This document shows positions 28,501 through 41,700 of a DNA stretch of 64,000 nt, in pieces. Positions within the stretch are counted from its first letter, which is position 1. Every line of letters starts with the position of its first letter. The DNA comes from Siphonodentalium dalli (lineage: Eukaryota; Mollusca; Scaphopoda; Gadilida; Siphonodentaliidae), in NCBI GenBank assembly GCA_032622095.1, contig CP136061.1:213994373-214058372 (forward strand), read 5' to 3'. Both the position numbers and the translations under genes were made by a program. A model generated the notes under the pieces. That model was not told the origin of the DNA. It did no database searches and saw nothing but the letters and a program-made list of their open reading frames with translations.

Positions 28501-31500
28501 TCTCATTGAATTTCCGAACTTCATCTTGGAGCTTTACTGCTCAACAAGACTAAACTAAAATACTAATTGTATACTGTTATCACTTACAAATAGATGAACT
28601 GAAATAAAGTGATGCATTAAGAAATGACATTCAATTCTTCATTCTGGTCTATCACCATACCAAACCACATCAAAATTCGACAACCGACACTTAACTTATA
28701 TTGCAAAAGCTTTGTACGGACTGAATTTCATGAAGTCGAACAGGGCCCATAACTCTGGTAGGCATTAATAGTCACAACCCGTGATATTATGCATATTCGT
28801 TCCCCATTTCTGGTCCGTCACCATGCCATCGGGCATAAAAATATGACAACCGACTCTTGAGTTATAATGCAAAATGATTGTACGGACGGACGGCTCGAGA
28901 CGTCAACTATATACCCGCCGACTAATATTGGGCGGTATAATAACCATATATCTATGTGTATACCAACCAAAAACAATTCCCCTCCCCCACCCCACCCCAC
29001 CCCGGTGGAGAAGACGTAAAAGAGTTTTTTTGTCATCTACAAATAATTGTGGAACCCCTGACCTGTTTACCACTATTTACACTGGTCAGTGTTCTCTGTC
29101 AGACACAACACACTTGATTTATTAAGGCTATAATGGGGTCTAGGGCTATTTGTGACATATAGTGTACCTACACAATGCTTATTATTGTTGTTAGATACTG
29201 AAAACACCAGGAAACGTCTGGAAATACAGTTTATTGTTCGTTTTTTTCTGAGCTGTGTTTACCAATTAGTAAGACAGTTAACACAGTTATTGAAAAACGG
29301 CTAAAACAAACTCTGAAATTTTGATAAAAACATGAGAAAGAGGGGGTGGGACCCCAAAATTTTGGAGGAAAAAAATAATTTTTGGGGTGGTGGGTCCCTC
29401 TGGTCGGAAAAAAAACTTTTTGGTGTGCAATTTTTTTCCAGACCCCCCCCCCCCCCCTGGCTGGCTCAACCAATTTTCGTAGCTGGTTATCTAGCTAAGC
29501 CGGCTTAGTCACGACGTTCGTGGCTGACGAAATATGGCGGCTCGGTCGGCTGAGGTGACGTTTACACATAGCCGGTGAAGCCGTTAGCCGGCGAAGGTTG
29601 GGTAGAGTGTTTACACATCGCCGGCGAAGATACGCATATATTCATGTGTCTCCTTTACTTGTTAATAGTTTTCGTTTTAGTTCTCACTGAACTGCAATAT
29701 GATATTGCTGTACACCTGTAAACATCTAGCCGCTTCCTGTTAGAGATATGGTTGGGCAGTATAGTGAAATGAAACTTTTTAGAAATGGAAATGCCGAAAT
29801 TATTAATATCCAACTCAAACTTTCAGGTATTGCTATTGGTAATTTTATAGATATTTAAAAAACATTGTTAATGGTTTGTTTGGGTTCACATACAGCCTGT
29901 GAAGTGAGTGTCGCACCAAAAACATGGCCATTGTCAGTTTTGAGATCTTTTCGTCGCATACATCTACAAATTGGTGTCTAATCATTCGGAATGGATTTTA
30001 TATTATATATATAAGTTTCAACATCGCGAATCAAATGTGACACATTTTCCGTTTGCACATTATACAATAAAATATGTTTTTCATTTTACTCGGGCGTTCA
30101 CCATGTCCATGTATATAGGGCCGTGGCGATGGGGGTGTCTCATCCCAACTTTAATCAAAATATTCAAAAGCTGGAAATTTTATACCTGACACGGCAATAG
30201 TTGGACATTTGACATCAGCAATATGTTTAAATTGTTCTCGTAGTTTTATTTTCAACAATTTGTTATTGGTGATTTCTTTAGGCAACATTTGCTTATTTTT
30301 TTACCAAATTGTTGGACTGAAATGACCATCAGTTGGAAATGATCCAACCTTATTAGAGGTGCGTCAAGTTTGGAAAATGTCCAACAGTTGGAAATCCTAA
30401 GGCTGGATGCTAGGATTTTGCAATTTTCAGGGTTCACACCTGGCCATAACCACGGTCGGTCGATAAATTCCAAAGATGAACAGTCCCACACCTCCAAATC
30501 AGGCCCTCTAGACCCGTCCCTGTGTAAATATGTCCACGGCGCACTCAGATTTAGATTATTGAACTAATTGTCCATTAAGTTTGAATCCACAGAAACGTGC
30601 CATCCCATTTCTTCCATATATATATATGGACATACATGTACATGAATTAATTCCCTCGAATGCGCAACAAATGTACCATGCACATGCAGAGTACGTGTAC
30701 CATCATCGGTTAGTATTTATAATAATAGCTTATAACCAAGGTGCGTGACCACCGACCTGACAGCTGATTAGAGACAATCAAACTGGCACACTGACCAATA
30801 TATACACAGGTTTAAAGCGGGCTGGTCTATCAGCGATTGCACAATAATATTGTTCGAGTTAATTGTTGAAAGGAAATCACCCATGACGGCATGACCCCAG
30901 ATAAACATCTAACTTAACCGCATAGCGAATTAGAATCCATACGACAATCAGGTGCTTGTACTAAATCATTTTATCCAAAAGTTGAAAACCGTATAGCTGA
31001 GTATCCGGATAGCCGTAATTCTTAACCGGCGAAGTATAAACACTCTATTGTTATCGCTGCCGGCTAAAGCGAATGCGATCTTCGCCGGGTAATGTATAAA
31101 CACCCCCTGAGACGTTATCATTCGGAGTATTTCGTTTCCGAAATTTTCCTTATACCCGGTTATAGACACCCGCTGGTTTTAGCGTTTGTTGTGAACACGT
31201 AGAATTCCAGACCACGCGTGTTTTTTTGTTTTTTTTTTGGTGTTGGGCTTTTCCGTTATGCCGAGAATACACGAAGGACTCAGAAAATGACTGGCAGGGA
31301 TGTACTATGTAGTTTCCCATCTATACAATCGGTATAAGTTACATTGCGACTTCTGTCGACTTCAGACGGCTATCATCACTGGCATCTTGCGATATATGCA
31401 TGCATCATTGAATGCTGAATCCGATAGTATTGATATATAATATGTCAAACTATTTTCTATTATCTTAAATTCTACATGTTATGTGCATATATTGACAAAT

Positions 31501-32674
31501 GTCAGCGAAATGAGACTGAGTCGTGTCGAAATAAACGAGTTCGCCATCGGCAGTCACTGCATTTAATTAGTATATAAGAATGACGGTGTGTGTTGTCAAT
31601 TTAGATGTAACATTTGTAAAAATAACTACTTTGAACAAGATTATTCTCCACTTCTATTCGATCACCTTACCGGAGTGTTTCACATCACTTTAGAAGTTTT
31701 TTCTTTTATTAATTTCAGAAACATTTGAATTTGAAACAAAAATTTAATAATACAACTTAAAGCTTCTTCCTGGTTCAACTCAAGCAGTGGCGATATTGCG
31801 ATTTATTCATTTATCAAAGTTTGGTTTATTTTAGCCTATAATTATACATGTATATGATGCATCAACCAGAATGACCCTTTTTCTTATTCCCTATAATAAT
31901 ATTGATATATAAAGGTCATATAATTACTTATTATTTTATTCATTTGTCTTGTGATAGTTATTCCGTGAAAAACGTATTAATTAGCCTGCCACAAGTGAAG
32001 TAGTCTACTTTTGAGCCGATGTATACCGATTCGCCTCGGCAATATTCGGGGATCTTATTGCGAGGGAAGAATTATACTCTTGCGCTTCCATAAGTTCCAT
32101 TAACTGTGAAGGCATACACTACTCACTAGTCCTAAAATAATTGTGATATTCGGCAAGTGAAAGAAAGAATTCAGCCAAATTGCCGATTTTGGAATCAAAT
32201 GTTGACTATATGTCGGCGTTACCATTTATGTCACAATTCCAGTTTTAAAAGTCAATGTAGGCGTTACCATTTCAAAACTCTGAAACATGCCTCGAAAATT
32301 GGTGACGGAAACCACCTGAACGCGATAATCTTTACAACCGTTACATATATATCTCGGTATAGATGACTGTGAGCTAGCAAACAATGTTTTACAGCTCATA
32401 AGCAATGATTTTTTAGTGATTTATGAACATAGTTTGCAAAAACGATAAAACTCACTTCGAGTCGCACCGAGCAGCCGCCATTTTTCGGTGAAAAACTTTG
32501 TTTTATGACGTAGGTTCCAGGCCCTGTACTCATAACAAATATAATGGTAAAAAAAAACATTGATGCATCCACAATAAGATATTGCTTTTGTTTTATAACG
32601 AAACTATCCTGCATCTAACTGATACCTTTCTTTCATCTTTCCCATAAGATAATCTCATATATATTTTGAAGACC

Positions 32675-32707
<33 letters not shown>

Positions 32708-35700
32708 TTGTCATTAATACAAATCTACGATTCTCGACCGATCGGGACGAAACTTGGTACGTGTGTGTAGTTTGACCAGGCGGTCGTCGTTGTCGTATTG
32801 GCGAGCCCGTGCGATGCCCGTGCAGCGCATGCGCAGACGAGATCTCGGAAACGGGTGGAGCTATCGACTTGAAATTTGCTATGTGAATGTATCTTGCCCC
32901 GGATACGAATTTTATCGGGTCGCAGCGCATGCGCAGACCAGATCTCGGAAACGGGTAGAGCTATCGACTTGAAATTTGGTTTTTGAATAGCCCAGACAAC
33001 GTCGGGCTTATCGGCTAGTCTCATATATATTTTGAAGACCTCTGTTTGTATGCATGTTTGTATGTTTGTCATTTATACAAATCTACGATGCTCGACCGAT
33101 CGGGACGAAACTTTGTACGTGTGTGTAGTTTGACCAGGCGGTGGACGTTGTCGTATTGGCGAGCCCGTGCAGCGCATGTGCAGACGAGATATCGGAAACG
33201 GGTGGAGCTATCGACTTGAAATTTGGCTTTTGAATAGCCCGACAACGTCGGGCTCATCGGCTAGTCTCATATATATTTCGAAGACCTCTGTTTGTCTGTA
33301 TGTTTGTCTGTCATTGATACAAATCTACGATTCTCGACCGATCGGGACGAAACTTGGTACGTGCGGGTAGTTTGACCAGGCGGTCGACCTTGTCGTATTG
33401 GCGAGCCCGTACGGCGCCCGCTTCGCGCATGCGCAGACAAGATCTCGGAAACTGGTGGAGCTATCGACTTGAAATTTGGTATGTGAATGTATCTTGCCCC
33501 GGATACGAATTTTATCGGGTCGCCGAGCCCGTGCGACACCAGATTCGCGCATGCGCAGACGACATCTCGGAAACGGGCGGCGCTATCGACTTGAAATTTG
33601 GTATGTGAATGTATCTTGCCCCGGATACGAATTTTATCGGATCGCCGAGCCCGTGCGACGCCAGCTTCGCGCATGCGCAGACCAGATCTCGGAAACGGAT
33701 GGAGCTATCGACTTTAAATTTTGTTTTTGAATAGCCCGGACAACGTCGGGCTCATCGGCTAGTCTCCTATATATTTTGAGAATCACGTACATATATTATC
33801 ATCATCTTTATGGTCTGGAATCTCAACCAAGAATCCATTTAGCTGAAATGGCTTCCGTGTACGAATCTTGCGGTGCCCCCCAAGCCGTCAATGCCAACAA
33901 CATCGACATTGTTGAACTTTGACGGCGAGAAAATAATTAGTTATAATTAGTTAAAATTTACTAAATACACGCAATGCTAATTTATCTTTACGGCAATGTG
34001 AGAATTGTCTGTGCCCCCATTCCCTGAATGCCAACAACAACACCGTTGTCTATGACTGTTTATATGATTTATAAAAAAACTGATACCCGGATTTCTATAA
34101 ATATGGAAATTTGGACTGAAAATCTGCAAGACTCTGAGACTTACGGAATTAATGGAACATTTCTGCGAGTTAAATAATTTATTAAATAACTAGTAAAGAG
34201 CGTTTATAAAGAGCGTTTGATCCGACAAAGTTTACACAGGTTTGAATCACTACGTTTAACTATGTTACATAGTTTCTTCATTGCTATGGTGACGGTCGCA
34301 TGTGACTTATAAATGTTTGAATTACTACGTATAACTATGTTAACTCGATTAGTTTGAAGCTTAATAATTAATGAGCGTGTGTATATGAGGCGTGTTTATC
34401 TACTTGAGTGGAAATCAAATCGGGTAAAACTGGCTATCCACGGGTCGATTTCCCGGTATCCGCCTGGCCGATTTCCACCATTGTTGGTGTTGGAAAACTG
34501 CCAGACGGATTTTGACGAAATTTTATACTTTTTGGACGGTTCAAATCGTGACCCCGACCTAACCTTGACCTTCAAAAAGGTCAATTCAAGGTCAAATCGC
34601 GAATTTTGACGGGATTTTGACGAAATTTAATACCTATGGTTACTTTTATCTGAGGAATGTTTTGGACGGGTCAAATCGTGACCCACCTGACCTTGACTTT
34701 CAAAATTCAAGGTCAAATTGCGCAATTCGCCAAAAAGCAGAGGGGAAACAGCCCGGACAAAGTCGGGTCCACCTGCTAGTTGTATATAATTGAGGAACAT
34801 GCAGTGGTAATTGTGCTGAAATATATATTTGCCAGTTTTCCAAAAGCAGTAATATATTTTTATCAGCGCCAGCACCCAATACATTTCACCCGTCATCTTT
34901 ATGGGAATATTTGCTAATTTCGAGAGATGTAGTTTGCATGAAGAGATGTTCTATGTTGCTTTATACTCACACAATCAAGATCTTGTCCTGTTTTACTTGA
35001 CACAGATGCAATGAAAGCCTGTGTGGAAATGGATGCCTCCAACTGCAAATTTATGAGGCATTCCATGAGCTCAACCGAATAGGCAATTTGTGGTCTTGAT
35101 GGTTAGGATGGCCAAAGATTGTAGCGGAGAAGAGTCTCTGCCTCTGACTCACAGCTACAGAACACAATCTGCACATCTTGGAATAATCGACCTGTGAATG
35201 AATAAATGCACATATATATCTTAAATGTCTTGAATGTTTTCTATTAACCCGTTCATGATGGAAGCTGTGCTGGTGCAGAATTAAATATCAGGTGCCAGTG
35301 CACTCACTTTAATATGCGAGGCTCCCTATGGGAGACTCGTATATCAGAGAATGCGTTGACACAGGGTTTTCGCAAAATCTCAGGAAGCTCCAGTCATGGA
35401 AGAGTGAATAATCATTTAAGGATATCAAAAATCACTGTGGAGAAATAATATATGAAATAAAAATTCAATGTAACAGTGATACAATGGCTATATCATGCTT
35501 ATTAGTATTAGTCTGATTGAGCTAAATTTATTATGAGAATGCCTTCTGGACGTATTAAATTATAATTCAGCGATACTTCACTATTCAAGTTAAGTAATTA
35601 GTACTTGGCATTTATACCCAGTTACCAACAATATATATGATCCTAAAATTTGAAGATGAAATCAGTGCATTTTATCAGTCCTTCCCAGGAGACGGGAGTG

Positions 35701-38700
35701 ATTGCTCTCGCACCTGTACTCAATCATATTTTTTAATTCACAGGTGATAAAATTTGCACCAGTCCCTCGCAAAATACTAATGGAGACTATAATTGTTGGT
35801 TCAATATTAAAGGTTTATTTAGATCCTTTACCATCTCAGTTCAACTATGAGTGAAACTAGACATAAGCCTATTCCACAATGACTTTTTGATTGAGCGAAA
35901 ACCCACCTTATAATTAAACTATGGTTGCCATATTACACCCATCATTTGCATTATGGGAGCAATTAACTGCTCTCGCTGTGTTTCACTGTGGGACGGACTG
36001 TTTTATAATGACTTTGAATTATAATGCTAGTCATCAATATCAATAAGAATACATATCAATCATTTTTGAATAATCGAGTCGATGTTTCGATCCATATAGA
36101 GTGATTTGTTTAATTTTATATATCATAGATTCTAGTTCTAGAATCTAGAAATGAACTTTAATCTAGAAACAAAGGCACACAAAACAAGCTTCACAAGAGT
36201 GCACAATTTATAACCATATTGAGTATAAACATCTAACTTAACCCTTTTTATACTAAATAATCATTGAACAGTAGTTTCTTTAGGAAATGTTCAGATATTA
36301 AAGACACGGTTGGCCTTGGCGGTGGGTATCCTGTGAAAATATCTCCACCCGTCAAAAACCGCCACAAACAGAAAGAACAGCAAAATGTAGACAGACTTTG
36401 TCCGTATACAAATAAGAAATATCGCATAAACAGTATGTTATGGTCATATGTTTGACCATTGTTATGTAAACAAAAGCATAAAAAGTTACTTTTCTGGTGT
36501 TTGTTTATATTATGATGGTAAATATAAAGAGCGTTCTTTGTTGGTGAATACCTGATATGGAACTAATAAAGAGCGTTTATGCCACTTGTGTGTGATTAGC
36601 CAGTAGAATTGTGCTGTCTTCTGTAACACAATCAGGCTCTTGCTTAGGTAAAATATAGTAGGTCTTCATGATAACATGCTGTTTACGCGATGGTCATGGT
36701 ATATATGAACGAAACTGGATGCGTTTTAATGTTTTAATGTTTACGGTGTTTGGAAAAAATATGAATATTTTCGACAATTAAGGCCGCACGTGCCTTTAAG
36801 TTAAACATATGACATTTGTTGAACTTATTATCTGAACATTTCTCAACAATAATATGAAGCATTCTGCCCTTGTATTGTGTGTTTTTCTGTCTGTAGTCTG
36901 CTTTTATTACATGAGCACCCATCCAAACGAATATACTCCTCAAATGTGCATATACATTTATAACTGAAATGTAGAATCATGTTAGTATATAGAAAGTCTC
37001 AGTTAACATATCCATAGGCCTATGATATGAGACATTTCTCCCACATTGTTATAGTGAAAAACAAACACTAGAATGTGTTTAAGCTACCTGTTCAGACCTG
37101 TAATAATATTAGATAACAGGAAACCGAAAAAGAATTGTAGTGGTAATAAATGTGTACTATGTGCATGAAACAATTGTTGTGGCACAATAACCACTTATAA
37201 TGCAAAAAAAAGGTCAAGACATTATTTGTTGCAAACAAAAATGGGGGCAGAGGAAGAGTGTTCAAAAAGAGCAAGCCTCATCTACGTATACTATACAATA
37301 CCTCTACTATCAAACACCTTCAGTACCCTCTGGTACTTAGATGTACATATATGCAAATTTCTGGTCAGATGGACACTGGTGTCAACTTCCTCGAAATGAT
37401 CATTCTACAAGGTAAACAAGAATGTCAAGATCAGTGATCACATATTTTAACGTATTCTCATACTTGATACAAGTTTAAGAAATTGTCCATTTCTAAAGCA
37501 TAAGCAAATTTGCATTATAATGGAACAAGTTCCAAGCAGATCCGCCAGATAAATACCCGTTGTTTCCAATACCACATCAAATCACACTCAGAAGTTGGTG
37601 GAACTTTTGCACTGCAGATTTGCATGGAAATCCCCATTCAAAATTGGTCAATTGACCTTCCTCTTAATGATGGAAGCTGCACTGGTGCTGCATTAAAATA
37701 TCATGTGCCATTGTATTCTCATATGTATCCAAGTCTCCGATAAGATAATGTACTGGCATAACACGGTCAAGGTAAATAATGTTATGTCTATGGGGTACTC
37801 GCATATATAAGGGAATTCATTGGCACAGTGTTTTCACAAAATATAGGAAGCTCCAGTCATGGAAGACTTAGTATCAAAATTTATACATTACCTGCCATAT
37901 TTCTGGTTTGTGCCACATCAGATAAGCATGACTATTTTCAGCACATGGCTGACAGTAATATACTGTCGGAGAACAATCAATACAACGAACAAGATTTGTG
38001 GATATCAGGTCCCCACAAACTTGACATCTGCCACTATCAGGTGCTGCCTAGAATTGAATAGAATTATATTTATTGAGACATATGTATTTACAGTGTGTGT
38101 GTGTCGTAATCATTACTTAGGGGAAGTGGACAGATGAGATTATTTCATTCCATAAATGAAGGATTTTTAATGTCTCATACTACAGCTTACATAAGGAAAT
38201 TGTGATTTAAAGGTACTCAATCCGATCAGAGGGTCCTATATTACTATTTCTTTGGCATTGGGGGTAAAAAATAATTGATTCGAGTCGAGGAACCTACCAA
38301 TCAACGCTCAGGGTGATCAGATATCGGTATTTGAAGTTTCGTTATTTCTATTCTTTCTGGCCCAGAACGCAGTCAAAATTGCGTTATTATTACCACTTGA
38401 TTTTAGAGTTATCCATCCTTGTCTGTTTGAATAGTGTTTTTGTGTACACATCTTGAGCAGATAACTAAGTTAAGGGCAATTATTAGTACTCATCTCGAGA
38501 AAATAACAAATTTCAACAATCGATATCTAATAACTCTGAGCTTTGTTTGATGGGTTCCTCGACTCGAATCAAATATTTTTTACCCCCAAAGCCAAAGAAA
38601 TAGTAATATAGGACCCTCTGATCGGATTGTTACTGTTGGAATATGTTGAGATGGGGACCCTCTGTTCGGATTGAGTACCTTTAAATGTTCAGTTATCCAT

Positions 38701-41700
38701 CAAAATCTTAAATTTAATAATACCTGATAATACTCCCTATTAATAGTGTTAATATTACCACTTAGGAGCAAATTATATACAATAATGTCAAATTGTCAAT
38801 CCCCCATAACTTTCAGTGTTATTGATGGACACCATCAAATGACAGCTATTTTATCATTTTTGAACCACATAAGATAATGCCATTTTAAACTTGTATGTCA
38901 AATTTTAAATAAATTGGATGGAAAATTTAACCTACATGTATATTAAAATCAGTTTTAAAAAACATAAAACACAAAACGCTCTTTAAATTTTAAAATCTTA
39001 ATTTTGTACAGATTCCGGAAAAATCAAATGTGGAAACAAGTCAATCCCAAAATAGTACATGAAAACCAATAACAATCAGCTGGAGTATCGCTTTTACCGT
39101 TTAACCCTTTACCCAACAGAAGGGCCCTGTGCCAATGCATTCTCTTATATATGCGAGTCGACCATAGGTCGCCTCGCATATATAAGAGAATGCATTGGCT
39201 TAACACATTAACAATTATAAAATTGTTAAAGAATGTAAGAAAAAATGGTAAAAGGTGTTAAAAAAAGATTTTTTTTACGCCAATGCATTCTCTTATATAT
39301 GCGAGGCGACCTATGGTCGACTCGCATATATAAGAGAATGCATTGGCACAGGGCATAACTGTAACTATCACAATGTGGTCAAGGAGCCGGTTCCAATGAC
39401 ATCCATATTTGTATGGTTCTATTGAGACAGACCGAAGATATTTTAGGCTGTTGAAGCTTTATTTGGCCGGTTTTGGCCGGTTTGTTGGGTAAAGGGTTAA
39501 AGCCAATTTAATCACATGAGCAAGTTGACAATTAGATGGATGGGCAGACTCAAGTTAGCTGCATGTAATCTGTATGAATGTTCGGGTACAATCGGAGAAT
39601 GTTGTTGTCAATGTTATTTTAAATAGCAAAAGCTGATTAGTATTTTCAGCAACCTAGTTTTATGAACCACGGGGTATCACGCAATCTACCCCTCTGCATG
39701 TATATTTAGAACACCATTAAAGATACTCTACATCAAACTACCAGTAACTTTCTATGAAACTCCTGTTCAATTACTTTAATTATTATCAATGCCACACATC
39801 ATATGCCACTACAAGTGGTGTCAAGAAAGATTTCTAACCAACATGTTGTAATATTCTAAAACATAATAACTGTTCTGTCCTTGTTCTTTTATAATTGGAG
39901 AAACAATTTAATTCTTGGTGACAGAAGTCTTTTTTCAAATAAATTATTTCAGTATAATTTCACTCTCCACCCATACAGATAGTTCAGGGTAGAGATACAC
40001 CAACTTTAAATGGTAATAATAGCCTGAGGATGGAAGCAATCCATCATGTGGTTCAAACAGGCACTGATTATGTTAACATTTAAATTTAACAAATTACCAG
40101 TGTTATTTTTTATTTAATACATGTAGTGTGATGGGGTACCTCGAAACAGTGAGCGGAACTGCGCAGAAGTGCGCGGAACTGCGCGGTACAAACAAAACAG
40201 TTATTATGCACGGGGAGTTGATTTAAAACATGTATATTAATGAAATATTGTAGTAGAAGGTCTTCAGTTACGAATTTGCAAGATCATGTTAACGTTTTAT
40301 TAGAGAGAGTGAGTGGTAGAATCTACCGCGCACTGTTTCGAGAAAAGTTTACTGCGCTATCTATCTTCCGCGCATTGTTTCGAGAAAACTTAATGCGCGA
40401 TGTCGGATTAATAGCCACAGTTACGTGATAAATTATATATTATAAAACAATTTTCTAAAACTCCCATCAGCTTTTATCCGGGCTTTGGACCGGCAGACTT
40501 AAAATGTCAAAATGAATTTACCGGTGCCATGATATATGGCACCTCTGTGCATATATGGCACCTCTTATCTCTCTCTGTTGATCAGTTATTATGTAAAGTA
40601 GTCTGTCCGCCAAGTCAGGTAATTTCAATATATCAGTCTCTATTTTGATCACATTGTTTAAACCTGCACAGTTATTATTAGTCAGTTTCGATGCATACCT
40701 TTTGTGCTTCATATGAAGAAATTGATATAGTTACAAATTGAATTATTAATCTTTCATTTTCTTTTGGTGAGGACGCAATTAGATAATAGTATATATAAAG
40801 CGTAATCCTATATGCTTTTTCTGGTGTCTAAAAGATCTATTTGAAAATTATTGAATATGTAGCTTCTTACCACCCAAGGACTCCTGAATCAACTGTACAT
40901 TATCACCATATGCACTTAATTTTGTTTTTTGTTTTGTTTTGTTAATCACGTGAATATTTTTTGTAATTTATATTTTGTTGAGTCGGACTTATATAGGTCT
41001 TCGGACCTGTTGTCTGGCTCTTTGCATATTTTATTTGCAATAAACCTATTTATACAAAAAAAGTTTCGATTTCCTCATAGGTTTCCAAATTTATTATTTA
41101 TTGTTAAAATTCCGTATCGATCAACGATTTTTGGTGCTTTTTAAATTTAAGGCGTGAGTCTAGAGTGAATACCAGGAAAGTGGCTTCCCCGGGCTTCGTT
41201 AGATTGCGTGATGGGTGTGTCAAAAAGAGAGAGAGATTGGTTCTGGAGTAATTACGTTTATTCCCAAATACGATTAAAGGTACTCAATCCGATAAAACTC
41301 CTCTCAATTACTATTTCAATGGCTTCAGGGGGCAAAAATATTTGATTCGAGTCGAGGAAGCCACCCATCAAAGCTCAGATTTATTAGATATCGATTTTAG
41401 AAATCTATTATTTTTCATTATCGGGAATACTTGCTGTCCCAGAAGTTTGCCAAAAAAGTCGACGGACATACTCTCGATACTAAATTCCATCGAACAAAAT
41501 GTTGCCATACAACACATTTTGGGCAATTATATACGACATTTCACAGTTTTTAGCAATATTTTTGGATAACTAATCGATTCTAATAACTAAAGTGACCCTT
41601 GATAAAATTGTGTTGTTGTTGGAATCTGTTGAGATGGGGACACTCTGATCGGATTGAGTACCTTTAGTTGCGTTTTCAGTGGATTTAATTTGATTCTGCA

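Larger units (their letters stand above)
26698..32526. mobile_element. Region bounded by CAGGG-type inverted repeats (possible hAT-like element)
   Basis: The left end CAGGGCCTGGAACCTACGTC (26698) is repeated exactly inverted, ending at 32526. The match is 21 bp. CAGGG termini are typical of hAT elements. Both flanks carry TACTC (left just before, right just after), which is shorter than the usual 8-bp duplication. The motif AATGGTAACGCC lies near both ends in inverted orientation (27125, 32217 and 32267). No transposase was recognised in between, so this may be one large non-autonomous element or two independent ends. Confidence 0.45.

Noticed and set aside
27914-29473. Pro/Gly-rich peptides from G and C runs
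   Set aside because: Homopolymer translation with no conserved features.
32655-33730. Several 75-135 codon open frames rich in Arg and Ser on both strands
   Set aside because: They are translations of the Helitron minisatellite (122-bp unit, not a multiple of three) and mirror one another.
19650-33770. CRISPR-like direct repeats
   Set aside because: 122-bp units without unique spacers, eukaryotic context, and Helitron-type termini explain them.
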